A DNA stretch of 64,000 nucleotides from Isoetes taiwanensis (Eukaryota; Streptophyta; Lycopodiopsida; Isoetales; Isoetaceae). Of this stretch, positions 1-12,909 are shown in pieces. Position 1 is the first letter of the stretch. Every line of letters starts with the position of its first letter. Location: the NCBI GenBank assembly GCA_021234155.1, contig JAJEKV010000057.1, positions 1,476,300 through 1,540,299 on the forward strand. Direction: 5' to 3'. Position numbers and translations under genes: made by a program. The notes under the pieces are model-generated. The model worked only from the letters and a program-made list of their open reading frames with translations, made no database searches and was not told where the DNA came from.

Positions 1-560
1 ATGAAATTTTTAATTTTGCTTGCATGGATCTTTACGAATCTTGCGTAAATTCTCACATGGTCGTTCATGTTTTAGTTCTTGCACATGCAAACATTTGTGG
101 ATCCGTAATTTATGAATAGTTGCTTTTATGAATGGTTGTGAACGGCAGCTCTCAATTTGCCTTGCATGCGGGGATCTTGGAAGATACGCCTCGAATTCTC
201 CTTCTTGATTGAGTGCTTTCAGTATTCTATGATTAACCGGTATTTCATGAACCGATTTGGTAAGGTACGATTTAATATTTTTCCCTTTTGCTCCCATATC
301 TGTCCTTTGGCGGAAAATCGGTTGCTTCCTTTGTGAATCGCTCTTACTAGTCTAATTAGATAAATAAAGCGTAAGCTCTTCTTCCCTAGTTTGATTTTGT
401 GGTGGTTGTTTCTACCGTTTACTTTCTTCTTAAGTTTTTAGCATTTACGGAGTTGTCTCTTTTCTCTGTACGCCTTTGTTCTCTGCTGACATGCTCAATC
501 TCAATATGACCCAAATCGGTACTAAAAATCCTTTAAATTAGACTAAGTGGTTCCCTTTTA
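1..560. repeat. Dispersed repeat, copy A
   Basis: This stretch matches 7,270-8,080 in the same order. Shared blocks include a 'gcttgcatggatcttta' block, a 'catttgtggatc' block, a 'ttctatgattaac' block, a 'tttaatattttt..cctttttgctcccat' block and a 'ggttgcttcctt' block. Spacing and base identity drift between the copies, so both are old. The T-rich composition and the TATA-bearing context of the second copy suggest LTR or 5' leader sequence of a retroelement, but no coding domain can be tied to it. The short frames here look like chance. Confidence 0.6.
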
Positions 561-599
561 CCTCCTTATCTAATAAAAAGCGAGAAAATGATGGAGTCT

Positions 600-3500
600 G
601 CTAGATCGATTGCCTATGTTAAACCTCGCTGACTTCAATACATGAACAAAAGAAAACAAATAGATGTGAGACTTACAAAATGATAACGAAGATTTGGACC
701 CGGAAAAGAAGAAGGGCAAGCATAGATGCATATGTAGCGAGGCGAAGAATGGGCTCCAAAGTTTCCATAAGATCCCTTGTTTATGCTGCTTCTTTGCTCG
801 GAAAGAACATCGGAGATGTTTGCCATCTTTGCCACCGCGGCGAACTATAAGGAAAAAATTTTGGCAGCGAGACTTCCATGGAAACCATGGCGGATCTTCA
901 ACAGGACCCAAAATAGATCTTGTCAAAGGCAAGCCAGCATAGTGCGATGCGGGTGGCGGCAAAGCTCGAATCGGAGGAATAACAAAAAAAACTTGAAGCC
1001 ATGGTACTTGCTTGATTGGATACGCTAAATCTTGAATCTGCGGAGATCTATGTTTGATGGAATTGTCCTCTGCCGAAATTCATCTTACATGAAAAATTAA
1101 TACAAGGAACTGAACGCGACGCGATTTTATCAAGGCAAAAGGAGCGTAGCGCCAATATCGGCGGCGACCATGTTTGACGTAGTCACCTTCTCTTGGAGTG
1201 CTGCGATAACGGGATCGACACTTTGATGATCACTTCCAGGGGCTGCGTCGCGAATAAGGGAACAACACCCTTCTCCTTCAGTCAATCCAGCGAAATAACA
1301 TCCTGTAAAGCTCAATAAAGGATCTAGCTTACTCGAAAATTAATTCCACTGGGCTTGAGACATGATGGGCAGGCTTGGAAGCAGATGCGACATCCCCACC
1401 CTCCGTAGCCAGCTCATGTGGAATCCATGCGTTTAAAAGCGTCTTGAGAGGTCCCTCAAATCCCCAAAGTCCACAGCCGTCGACAAGGGATATGCTACAA
1501 CATTCTTCAATCGCGACCCTCTATGTGTCTTGCCCCATATTCCCCAGGGGTTGCCCTCTGAGCAACGAAGGCAATTTGCGACTTTTGATAGGAGTTTTCT
1601 AGGGCGGGTGACATGACATATGCATTTAAAGTATAAATTGCTCTATGTGTGATAATTTTGGCGTTTTACGCCAATCTTGCGGGGTTTTCGATTTAGATAT
1701 TCTGAAGAACAACACATTGTAGAACTAATTTTCCCAATACATGTGAGGTTAAGAAATTCTGACATCATGGCCCAGAGTCCAAGGTCCCGCGGTCGTCGTA
1801 TATAGCTTATTCAGCGACCAGCGAGGCCTTCCATGCCGTACTTATAGACTCACAGCCGCCCGGGTGTGCGCATGATTGCATGCCTACCTGCGGTGGTAGA
1901 CTCCCGCGAAGCGGTGCGGTGCATTGTTGCTGTAAAACGCGTGCTGAGGCCTCCTATGTCCTCTGATTGCGCTTCATCTATGGGCCAATGGTTGAAGACA
2001 ACTTCAGCAGCGGGCCTTCGCGAATTCGCAGATATCTTTGGGCGCTACCGTTCTTAAATGGTACAACCCGCCAAAGCGAGCTTGGACATTCCGCTTTGTG
2101 CGTTAGTTGGCCTTTAGGCAATTTTGGAAATGGGGATGACGGCGTCAGACCCATCATTCTCTTCTTGCTTCAAATTGGAAGTTGAGTTGTCTTCCTACCA
2201 AAACCGAAGTATCTTCGATTAGATCGAAGCACCACAGGTCAACGCTCGCATCTCTTGTCTTCTTCACGACATTTGGGCATTTCTGATTATGTGTTCTTGC
2301 ATTAGCAGGCGTGGTGATTATGCGAACAAACGAAAGAACTAGCTACTCTCGATGTGGCCCTCTCACGGGACGGATCTAGTAAGGGAGGAGATGACAGCCT
2401 AAGAAATATTTACCAGGCTGATCCCAACAATCCTGCAGATCCCGGCTGACTTTACAACGTCCACAACTCCTAGTTACTTAGCGGTGCCAAGGTAATTTGC
2501 GTGATTCATCGAGTCCATCATAGTCTGCGGAAAAACCTCGGTCGAAGGGCCTAGTCGTTTGACCTAATCCATTCACCAGGTTATGGATTCTTGGGGATCG
2601 GCATCATTCAAGCCATGTGCAACCTTGAATGGTCCACAGAGAAAGTTGTAATAGCCTTCTTGAAAGATTCTCTTGCTTTTTCTTTTGTTGTTTTGTGAAT
2701 GTGGCCTCGCATACCCCCCTCTCCCCCTCCATCTTTCAGCACGGAATGTGATAAACAGTTGCGAGCGTTTTGTGATAGGCCCAAATTGCCATCCTCTTGT
2801 AACAGCCCTCAGCTTTTAAGTGAGTTATAATATGTGGAGTTTAGCGTTTCTAACTTTAGTTTGGTTTGTGTACTTATGTTTTGCTCGTTCTATTTCCAAT
2901 ATCTACTTATTACTTGAGGGGGTTGCTTTTGGTATTTTTATCGTTTTCCCTAAGGTTTTATATGATTGATGGTAGCGTTTATTAGGTGGATGTACTAATG
3001 CGTGCATCTAGAGTCTTATCGTTTGCGGCACATAGCGCAATGGTTTAACTTATGGCTGAAAACCAATTCATGGCATGCAAATCTCGAGAGGTTTTGCTTT
3101 AGGGTTCCTTCCACTCTTCCAACTGGGGTATTTTAGGGTGCCCTTGATTTTAGGCTCGAATAGCATGATGATCAATCAAGCAGTGAACCTCTACAGCGGT
3201 GGTTGCATTGGAAGCCCGAAATAGGGTTCTGTCCGGTTGAAGAGGTTTTTACTACATCGCGTTGATTTAGCCAGCATTTGGTACAATTAAATTCATATTT
3301 ACTGATCACGAGAAATGATATCTTTGTTTAACGCTGCGCTGCCTTGTAACATATTACCCAGCGGAGCGGGCCAGCTGTGATTTATACAAAATAAGAAACT
3401 GCTGGATAATCGTGAAAATCTAAAGGAAGTCAATCTATATGCTGCTTTTCTTCAGGTGCACACTTCTCTTGATGCCATGGCGTACACATGCCTTATGTTG

Positions 3501-5870
3501 AGAAGGCTATGAAGTCCATACCATTGTTACAGAAATGGAAGAGTGTGTACACCTTATTATGAAGAAGTTAAAATATCGAGGAATTAAAATCAGCACGCGA
3601 CTTATCGGTGGGAACTGATAATGGTGGTATATTGACCGAGTTCTAACTTCGCTGTGAAATACTGAGTCGAGGTGGTGGGCGGTTGGTGTTGAAACCATAT
3701 CACGGTCAGAAAATCAAAGATAGCAAAGGAAAGGCATTGAAAGTCTTCTTCGCGATTCCCATCAGTAGTTTCTTTAAAAGCATGGGAGTTAGCCGGTGTT
3801 GAACAAAGAGATTTGGATGCTAAGCACGGGATGCTATTGTGTTGGATGTCTGCGTAATTGTTTGTTGCTGGAAGATGGTAGTTTGTAGGTGTGACACATT
3901 AAAGATGAAGTTAACGTGACATGAGCGCTTTGTGACATGAGAACTTCACAATTACAAATTATCAGGGCTTTGATCTTATCTTATTCTATTTTTAATTGGC
4001 AGCTTTGTCGGTGAAACACATTAAAGCGTTGGAGGAGAGATTGATATAGATGCTCGAGCTTGTGAATGGAATAAAGAACTGGGGTACGTGTTCCACGTCT
4101 TGATTTGTGAACCAACATTCATTCTTTGACTTGGCCGGATCACGGTTATTGAAGCCCTTCACATGTGGGGTGCGGTTCTCCTTCCCCGAACATAAGCAGG
4201 TTGGTTAATGTTGTTGTATGGTACCGCGGCTACAACCACGAGCGATTTCTTATTGTAAAATGGTAGTGGCGGCTGATCGTCGCCTTGGAGCGGGCGCAGC
4301 TTCTTGTGGTCGGAGAGGCTGGCTGTGTATATAAGCAAAAACAGTATAGCGAAGCCAAAACAATGCAAAAGGAAAAGAAAAAATTGAATTGGTTCTATTT
4401 TGGATTTGTTGAATTTAGGAAAGAGGTTTACATGCCATTTTGTCACTCGGCAAAAGATGAAGGTATTAATAGTTTTGAAAAATTTATCCCCCTCTGACCT
4501 CTTTTCGGATAGGTAGGTCCTTTTTAAGAACTTTCACGTAATGCCACTTTCTTCAAAATAATTTCACCATCAGCTATCATTCACCGTAATGTTATGATAC
4601 TGTCGAATATCATTGTTTTATATTTATTTTACTATTGTAGATCCTTTATTGTTTTTGTCTTGATGTTATTGTGTTTTTAGTAGTGTATTGGGACCACTGA
4701 AGTTTACCTATACTTAGCGGGTAGGGCGAAGGGGCAGAATTTTAATATATAACAATCCAACACACAACTACCATTAACATTATTAACACGAGCATTTGCA
4801 TTTAACACATTTAAATTCAAATCCCCTTAAACCCCTTTGATTTAGGTGCATATTTACACGAGGGGTTAAGTAGAGCGGCGAGAGCCCCAAAAATTTACAA
4901 TACATGTACGAAATTAAATACAAGTAAGTATACTCTCTCAAACCCATAGTATTTTGCAAACTTTATATCGGTAATACAAAAAGCAGCACATGCATACCCC
5001 ACAAGCGAGGATAAGCTATATGCAGTCCCAGATCATCTTTGGGATAAGGAGCAAATGTACCCATCAGGCATGCAAGTTGCGGGTAACCCCGATGTGAATA
5101 TGCACCCAAATCAAAAGGAGTTTAAAGAGACTAGACTAAATAATGTTAAATCCAGGTGTAGATATGCTATGTTGCAATGATGTATAAAGCCCTAGATGAA
5201 TCCAGCGGCGTATGCTTTGTTTATTATATGTTGGCAAACGATCTGAAGCACAATACTTAGAGGTGATTTGCTTTAAGTGTGGATTCGCATTTGCACAACT
5301 ATGGACACCGGTTGCATGGCGAGCGTTTATGCGTTAGCGCGTAGTCATGGCGGCGTCGCACCAGGGCGCCCATTTGCGTCCTCTTTGGAAACACATGTGG
5401 GGCCCACTTGGCACAATCACGACATTCTTGGGCGGCGTCGACTATGACACATGGGATGCTAAGCCCGACATGGCCAGGGAGTCGACCGTACGCTGGATGC
5501 GACAGCGGTATCGCTGGTGACGGCGCCTAAATGGCAATGATGACACTTTCAACGTGGAAGGTAGGTCGGCCCGATAACCGGTTTACCTTTGGGCGAGACT
5601 ACTCGGCCTCAATGGTTCAACCTTAAATTGAATGGCGGCTCCATGGCTGGAACACTAATGATTCAATGTGTTGGGCGGACATTTAACAAGTCACGCGCGG
5701 GCTATAATGATAGGTAGATGAGTATTTTAACATCCAAATTACAGATGCGACTTGTATCTTATCTTGGACGTTAACCCATCTTGCATTTTGAGATCAAAAT
5801 GGAAAGAATACTGATGAAGTTCTATCCACCACACTAGATCCGCCCTCCTGTTTTTCCTGCTTGCAATTCT
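600..5870. other. Eroded intergenic sequence, no gene supported
   Basis: No frame in this stretch shows a recognisable domain, a credible splice pattern or an alignable repeat partner. Frames of 60-130 codons at 570-962, 1,130-1,315, 1,375-1,602 and 4,159-4,497 are on both strands, overlap one another and have no motif. A GC-richer patch near 5,300-5,650 is compositionally distinct but carries no recognisable protein. It is probably decayed transposon sequence. Confidence 0.5.
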
Positions 5871-5919
5871 TAGCTAGAGGCAACAGGCAAGATCGATGCT
5901 AAGGCAGCTACAAAAGTAG

Positions 5920-6075
5920 AAAGAAAATTTGATAAAATGTATGATATATCCACAATGAAATTCAGGGTTGCATACTTTTCGACAGAAAGTAAAGATAAGT
6001 GCAAATCTATTTTGATTAGTTATTTGACGAGGAAAAGATGTTACTTGCAAATGATAGCTGACTAAAAGCAAGAGA
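5920..6075 (+). repeat. Short coding-like repeat, copy A
   Basis: The sequence around 'tttgataaaatgta' through 'gaggaaaagatgtt..ctgcaaatg' recurs at 9,935-10,085. Plus-strand readings of both copies give a related but frameshifted peptide of about 45 residues. The family is not recognised. It is likely a fragment of a retroelement ORF. Confidence 0.4.
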
Positions 6076-7187
6076 TTGGCTGGTTGGATAAGCGGAAGCT
6101 GAGAAAATGGCAGTAGGTACGAAGCACTTTGTATAATTCACAATTATTTGTCTTCAGCATTTGAGGAGGTTAACGATATAATAGAACTTCATCACGAAGT
6201 TCTTCCACATTTTGATCTCAAAAAATGCAAGTCATTCACGACCAATTCGAAGATAGTGATACATGTCTACCTTGTAGTTTGAAAGAAACTCATGAATGCT
6301 CTTGGGATTTAAAGCGGCAAAGATGCAAATCCTGCAGACTGTGGCAACTTTTGGACTAATCCTCATGGATAACATGGCAAGAATGTCTCTTTTGATGGTG
6401 AAGTCTGCAAATCTTTCAGAAGATGACTCAAAACTTGGATGACTCAAAACTTGGATCAAAGAAGATGACGTGATCAATACATGATGAAGCAGATGCACCC
6501 CTTAAAAACGTAGGATCGTAAGTAATCCCATGGCTAGATGTGAGAAGCCAACCTTTTTTCATTTTTGTACAAATACCACAAAAACTGTTATGCGATGTTG
6601 CCCGTATCCACAATTCTCAAGTGATAACTGTGTTTCACACTTATTTTTAGTCGCTTGAGTCAGATTGATGGTGGGAACTAAGGCTATCTCTGCTTCTCTA
6701 TAAGTGGGGATGCTTGGGGCAGCGAAAATCACTTGGGGCGAGGGTTCAATTATCTCCATCAAGCCCCAATCCCCTTACTAAACCTAGGTAGAAAGAGGGT
6801 GAGACAACTTAACACATCTCTAGATGGAAAGGGGATGAGACCCTTGAGTAGAGGCTCGTGGACTTTGAAGGAAATAAATAGAGTCATAGATTTCAAATAA
6901 TAGATTATGGCATTATGGCTATCATTGATTCATTCAAGGAATAACTGAACATTCATTTACTCATTCATTCATTTATGATATAATTCATTGATTATGGCAT
7001 ATGTCTATCAGGAAGGTTGCTGCCTATTTTAAAATTACTGGCACCACTCTTAGAAAGTGGTTGAATGGTGAAACATGTGATACGTTTAGGGGTATTCTAA
7101 AGAATTTGATAAAGGAAGAAAAAGGGGTGTTGTCAAATGGTGCTTTCAAATGACTGATAATAATACCAGCTTCAAGATTGCACCATT

Positions 7188-7280
7188 TTGGGGAGAGACG
7201 AGGGTATATATACGTCTTTGGGCTCTTTCTCCATTATCGGCGTCTTCTCACAGCAGTTTTTTTGGGTCTTAGTCGTCGGC
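7188..7280 (+). promoter_or_regulatory. TATA-bearing LTR-like leader, copy A
   Basis: A TATA-like box ('tatatata', near 7,205) is followed by 'gggctctttct..cattatcggcgtcttc' and 'gggtcttag'. The same order occurs at 8,546-8,610 ('actatataaatcagggctctttctgcattggcgtcttc', in part). Two copies of a TATA box plus downstream leader about 1.35 kb apart resemble LTR U3/R boundaries. No TG..CA ends or target duplications could be assigned. Confidence 0.4.
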
Positions 7281-8080
7281 CAAGCATTGATTATTTGTTC
7301 ATGTTTTCATTCTTTTGCTTCTCTTCCATGCACCAAATTGTGGATCTGTAAGTTTTTAGGGAGAATCATTAAAGCGCTTTGTGGCCAAATTTTACTTGCA
7401 TGCATGGATCTTGAAGGTCCTGCATCAAATTCTCATGTGATTAGTTCATGTTTTTAAGTTCTTTTGTGTCTCTTGCATGCGATTTACAGGGATCTATGGA
7501 CGCTGAATGATTCTTGCTTTCGCTTAGGCTATGAAATTTTTATGCTTGCATGGATCTTTAGAACAACATAAATTTCTATGATTAGTTCATGTTTTGGATT
7601 CCTTTGCTTCTCTTACATGCACATTTGTGGATCTATCAATTTTATGGACTTAGTTAACATGAATGATTCTTTGATAAAACTTTGGCTCGATTTTGCCTTT
7701 TGCATGCGAGGGATCTTGGAAGGTCTTGCCTGGGTTCTGTAGCGTTTGGTGCTTCGATTATTCTATGATTAACGTGATTTTATTAGACCGATTTGTAGGT
7801 ATTTAATATTTTTTTCCTTTTTGCTCCCATGCACATCTATTCAGGCCCGGTTGCTTCCTTTTGTGAATAAGCTCTTACTGGTGTTCGATCATCAGCATAA
7901 ATAACCTTCCCTCTGGTTTTGATTTTGTGTCAGTTTGTTTCTACCGTTCTTTTCTTGGTTTTGTTTAGGAGTTATCTCTTTTCTGCCGCCTTTGTTGGTT
8001 GCCTATTCTTACAACATATAGCAGTTTTATGAAATCTCAATTTGTGTTTTAAGTTATACTTGGTTTAGCCTAGTGGTTCT
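7270..8080. repeat. Dispersed repeat, copy B
   Basis: This copy matches 1-560. It also contains an internal degenerate duplication: the blocks around 7,380-7,450 ('tgcatgcatggatcttgaag', 'gttcatgttt') recur around 7,545-7,610. It follows the TATA-bearing leader at 7,188-7,280, as expected of retroelement leader sequence. No ORF with a domain is present. Confidence 0.55.
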
Positions 8081-8459
8081 GAGGCTTTTATTCGTATTTG
8101 GGGTGGTAGGTTACGAGTCTCCCCAATCAACCGTACCCTTTAAAAGTGATTTCTTATTCAACCGTCTTCCTTACAAATGACTTCTTATTCCTTTACGTAT
8201 TTGCCACTATGTGGTCAGCGTGTTTTTTGTTTAGTTGCCATTTAGATTTGTTTGCCATGATTTTCTTTCTATTCCAAATTGTTCCTAGGGTTTAGTAGTT
8301 TTAGTTTCCCCGGGTTTCCTTAAGTAACCACTTTGTTGTGTTTGGCATAATCTTCTTATCTTGCTTGAGAATTACATTGGGGATTTCACGATGCTCATTT
8401 AACATGTAATAAACATATAGTAGCAATCACACTTTGCTCATCATCTTTTAGAAGTTCCT

Positions 8460-8620
8460 CGTTTATTCGGCGGTTTCCCCTTCGAGGCCGAGTCTCTCAC
8501 CCGTATGCGATTGACACCGGATATGGCTAAAGGAAGAGCGAACTATATAAATCAGGGCTCTTTCTGCATTGGCGTCTTCATAAGCGGTTTTGGAGTCTTA
8601 GTTCCCTCCCCTTCCACCCT
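8460..8620 (+). promoter_or_regulatory. TATA-bearing LTR-like leader, copy B
   Basis: A block reading roughly 'cggtttccccttcgaggc' plus 'gagtctctcacc' precedes a TATA-like 'actatataaat' near 8,550. The first block recurs at 9,598-9,640 ('ccggttttccccctccagac', 'gagtctctcacc'). This suggests direct repeats of one LTR family at 8.46 and 9.59 kb. The ends are not resolved. Confidence 0.4.
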
Positions 8621-9663
8621 AAGTTGTTTTGCATTCATGTTTTTCATTTTGTGATTCCATTTCAGCATTAGCTCGCGTGACCATTATCTATATTTGAGGT
8701 TATATTGTTTTAGATATGATGTTATGTCGCGTGGCTCGTGGCCAGCCCTCTTTGTATTTGAGAGGTTATGTTGTTTGAAGATATGTGGCGTGGCTCGTGA
8801 CCTTATCTCTTATTGGAGTTGTGATTTGTCATGGACGGGCCCGAACTTTGGGAGGCTTGGCCCGGCATGATAGCTTCTATTTTTGAGTTATTGCTTCTTT
8901 TTTGTGTTGTTTCTTTTCAGGTCATCTCTTATCCTATGGCGACTTTGTTAGTTACTTTTCTAACGTCTAATGCATTATGTTTGTTTCTTTTTCTCCCAGA
9001 ACAGGAGAATTGATCACTGCTATTTCAACTAACTTTGTTAGAAGCTCTCCCCATGGAGTTTAGATGCATCGATGGGTTGCGACCTCCATCTTGGCCTTCT
9101 CGACTTTTTCATCAATGATCTCACTGATAGCTGGGCTTTTCGCTTCACGGCCGTCCGGACATATTGGACTTCACCGAAACCAGCGGATTTTCATCCGGTG
9201 ATAAACTTCGTCACGTTGCCTCTATTGCCTTTCTTATTTTCACGCCATCTTAAAAGGGAAGCAGGTTTGTTCCTATGGCAGGTGCGCAGGGATTCACGAA
9301 GACCCGTATAAACTAGATGAGTGTATGGAAGGGTTTTCGATGTTTTCGTCAGGCGCTAGGTTCGACCTCTTCTGCCGACATTCTAGTGTATTTTCCACGG
9401 AAGGGTGTTTTTCCAGCGGTTTCGCGTGCATTATATAGGGTGTTTCTTCTCACCTTAAGCATGGGCTGGCATATCTCATGTAGATAAAGGTAGATCGGTT
9501 GTGGTGGTCGGACTTAGATGAATTTACTATCACCTTAGATATTTTTCAAAATTGGCAGCCTGCTGGCTGTGATGAAAGATATGATTATCTATCAGGCCGG
9601 TTTTCCCCCTCCAGACGAGTCTCTCACCAAAATCCAGATTTTGTGTTGTAGAGTCCTAGTATT

Positions 9664-9905
9664 ATGGCTGCACCAGCTCTGGCACCTAGTGCCAAAAGAA
9701 GCAAGCTATTAGAAGTTCCTCAAGGTCCAAAAGAAACAAAAGGCATGAGGACAAATTTGTGGTCATTGATAATGGAATTAGAGCAAAAGGAAATAAAAAA
9801 CTAGTAGCTAAGCTAAAATAAAAGATGTTGGAGAAGAAGAAAAAGGGTCGAGCTCAAAAAAAAAAAGGGTAAAAGAGTTAGAGGCTGCAAGGAAGGTACA
9901 ATAGT
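9664..9905 (+). pseudogene. Short Lys-rich ORF, possible retroelement ORF start
   Basis: An ATG at 9,664 opens a frame beginning MAAPALAPSAKRSK. It lies just downstream of the LTR-like block at 9.6 kb. The frame stops after about 47 codons. A neighbouring frame continues with a strongly basic, Lys-rich stretch, so one frameshift plus a stop would separate the halves. No domain is recognised. The position after an LTR-like block suggests a gag-type start, but this is inference only. Confidence 0.3.
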
Positions 9906-9934
9906 TAGAGGGGCGTTCTTAAAGGGCTAGGGCG

Positions 9935-10085
9935 AGAATTTGATAAAATGTAAAAGACACATCCACCTATCAAAATTGAACGCATACTTTAAAGAGGGTG
10001 GTGATCTAAATTTGAACGCAGTTAAGTTATATGGCGAGGAAAAGATGTTCACTGCAAATGCGTAAGCAACTAAGGTTAAAGGAAT
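9935..10085 (+). repeat. Short coding-like repeat, copy B
   Basis: This is the partner of 5,920-6,075. It shares the 'tttgataaaatgta' start and the 'gaggaaaagatgtt' core. Both copies lie within repeat debris. Confidence 0.4.
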
Positions 10086-10299
10086 AAAACACGGATAAGC
10101 AGGGCAAAATGTATGATGGGAAGCAATGGACACGGTGCAATGCCGACATTTGAGGGGTTGAACATACCAGCATTTGGCGGTTTGCGGCTCGTCGCGACCT
10201 CCTGCGGCTCGTTGATTACATCGAGCGATCGCGAGAGGCTTACATCGCGTCGGGAAGCCACCCTCGATAGACGGGGGAGAGAATGCGACTTTCCACATA

Positions 10300-12000
10300 A
10301 CGATTAGTTTTGATCTTGAAGCATATATATAAAGAAATTCTGGTGCCGCACATCGGGGTTAAATGAATTCTTAGGTTTCACTTGGGGTTTGCGGATCTGG
10401 CAGCAGGAGACATGACGTCGGCCTTAAGCAGGGAACATCTGCCATCATCTACATTCCATTGCGGCTGCGGCGCTTTATGATTCCAAGCTTTTGTTCATCA
10501 GAGGCTGTCGAAATTTCTGAAAACTTCCGGGCAAGATCCCCAGATGCATTATTTTTGTGATAACTCACTTACGGTAGGAAACTTCCGCGGAATTGACTAG
10601 CGATTGGAATATATGAGGTTAATCAATTGATTAGTTGTGGCTCCACTGATTAGTTTCTGTAGCAAGCCCGGCAGTAGCGGTGGAATCACAGACCTTAGAT
10701 TTGAATATGCTTTTAACTGGTGGGTTTAACTGAGCCGACAATCATGGCTCATCCCTTTCTAGTAGTCACTATCTTTGGAGACAGCATTGTTTTGCATATT
10801 CTTCTCATCACAATTTCAGCGACATTCTTTTTTACTTTGATTTTTAGATTTTAGGGAAATTGGGCCGGAAAAAGCTTTCGCGATTGTTTATTTTGTATCG
10901 TAGAAGGTAAATTGTATGATTTTGCTTTGAGTTCATGGCTTTAGGATTATTCAACATGCTGGATTTGTATCTCAGCATGCTTGTCAAGGTTTGCCGATTT
11001 AACCGACATGATCAGGTTTTATGATCGAGACTCACCGCATAGATGGCTTATGTAAAATCATTGATGGTATGCAGTCTGAATCTTAGGCCCAGGACTACGC
11101 TAGCAGCGTCAGTTTACTTCTAGGAACGAATCAGGGTACGACTAATCAATTTGACACCCTTGTTGCGATTCCACTGCAGTCAGAATTCTGGGTGGGAAGT
11201 TTCGACGTGGAGTGAGTTATCACAGAAAAATAACAGACGGGGATGCTTGCGGGAGTTTCAGGAAATTTTGACAGCTCGGATGAACAAAGCTTGGAATCAT
11301 AAAAAGAGTGCCAGGCTGCGTGGGTAGCGGGCGGTGAACGGCCTGGCTGACGCGATGTATGCGTTCGCGCGGCGTCCGGCTGCCGGGTTGGTGGAATGGG
11401 CGTGTTTTGAATTCTAGATGATCAAGCCCCGAATATCATATGAACTGGGCGTGGCTTGGGCATTACCGACCTTCCGACCTGGTTGATATACCCCGACAGG
11501 TCGGGTATTTTTTCTCGACCTTCCGACCGTGCCAAAATCTACGTTTACGTTTTCCTTATATAACATAAGATACATTTTAAACAACAGCTGGCTTAAACTT
11601 GGTTGGAAGAAGATTCGAGATTCAGAATTCAAGGCCTGTTTTATCATGAAATCAGAGGAATGTTTTAAAGTTTACCTGAAGCCGAAATCCCCTCTCAAAT
11701 CAGCTTCGAATACCTCTCCAAATCAGCGAAATCCATCTACAGATGCAAAGATGCGGTCAGAAGCATTAGTGAAAACGGAGGGGCAAAGCTTACAGCAGCA
11801 GGGGTTTTACAGAGGCGCTTCGTCGTAAAAAGTCTCTGTTTTTAGTTTTAGAAAGCAGGGGAGGCAGGACACAAAGGAGGAAAAATTTTTTGGGTCTTTT
11901 TGACCAATCGACCTGGGTCAGTTTAGACAGGTCCGGAACAGGTCAGGAAGCGTTGGAGCAGGACGGGCTGCGGGTCGGCTCCGGCTGAATAGAGTGGCTT
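10300..12000. other. No gene seen
   Basis: Nothing recognisable is encoded here. Around 11,465-11,530 and 11,900-11,960 there are short inverted or repeated blocks built on 'gaccttccgacc' and 'gacaggtc', which suggest small satellite-like debris. Confidence 0.45.
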
Positions 12001-12012
12001 CCGGAATCCGGC

Positions 12013-12240
12013 ATGCCAGTCTCAATGGTCGTTAATCATTTCTGTTATATTGAGTTCGTATTCCACATGTGCTGGCTATGGATTCGACTGGCAGGAGACC
12101 TTGAGATAAATGCTTATGATGGCCTCTTTGGTTTGAACTTGGTTTCTTTGCATACATGGCTAGGACTTATGTTGTTTTGCGGTTGGTTTCCCGTAATTCG
12201 GGTGGTTTCTTTCATAATGGATAAGAAGCAGTGCAAGCTA
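12013..12240 (+). pseudogene. Possible cytochrome b561-like exon
   Basis: The frame contains NLVSLHTWLGL (about 12,136-12,170) followed by a hydrophobic stretch and VIRVVSF. Eukaryotic cytochrome b561 family proteins carry a similar 'SLHSWLG' element in which the His is a heme ligand, flanked by membrane helices. The preceding residues are also hydrophobic. No second heme-ligand helix, start or flanking exon could be placed. The downstream frames (12,231-12,482) are not convincing. It could be a gene fragment or a remote resemblance. Confidence 0.35.
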
Positions 12241-12711
12241 TGAATAATCAGTTTGATATTTATATTCGGATGTCTTCTAACTTAGTTTATTTGAAACACT
12301 GTGGCTGGTTGATGATTGAAGTTTTGTGCTTTCTCAGTTGCCTTCTCAGCTGTTTTAGAAGCGTTTGCTGCACAGCCAACCAATCTAACATTCATAACCA
12401 ATGCCACTTGGCAGGCACAGGTTTTGGATTATCTCATTTAGCAGGCTCCACAGAAATGGGTTTATGCCATAGCAGGTTTTAAGTTTTATGGTGCATGTTT
12501 GGGTGCTTTAAATAAGCTTGCACCTTCACAGATGTTGGGTTGTGTTAAGCCGTTAATGCTGCTTTGCAACATGTATTTAAAGTTGAGCAAGGTGAGAAAT
12601 GTATGAGAGGCACATCCAATAGATGGATATTTGGAATGATCTTGATGTTTTTATGTTGTACTGTGCACATGGTAGTCTATCCTAGTATGTTATGTCTCAT
12701 ATACCTAACAT

Positions 12712-12902
12712 TTGCAGCCAATTTGGAGGAGCTTCTCCACAAGCATGTATCTGATTATCATGGAACATACTTTGGCTTTGTGCGGCAGAACGGGGAGGAT
12801 TTTCTCCACGGGCAGTGTGATCTACCAACAGATACGTACAACTGGCTTCTCACAACTCTTCACAAAGGAGCAAAGTCAGTTCCACCCAACAATGGATGTT
12901 AA
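12712..12902 (+). CDS. Unassigned terminal exon
   Basis: A good acceptor ('aacatttgcag') precedes a frame running to a TAA at 12,900-12,902. It encodes about 60 residues starting NLEELLHKHVSDYHG and ending in a Pro-Pro-Asn-Asn-Gly-Cys tail. The composition is protein-like, with acidic and aromatic residues and no low complexity. The family is not recognised. It may be the last exon of the same gene fragment as the b561-like frame 500 bp upstream, but no intervening exon proves this. Confidence 0.35.
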
Positions 12903-12909
12903 TATGTTA

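Noticed and set aside
5300-5650. GC-rich patch as a possible gene or transferred segment
   Set aside because: No open frame, motif or repeat partner; composition alone is not enough.
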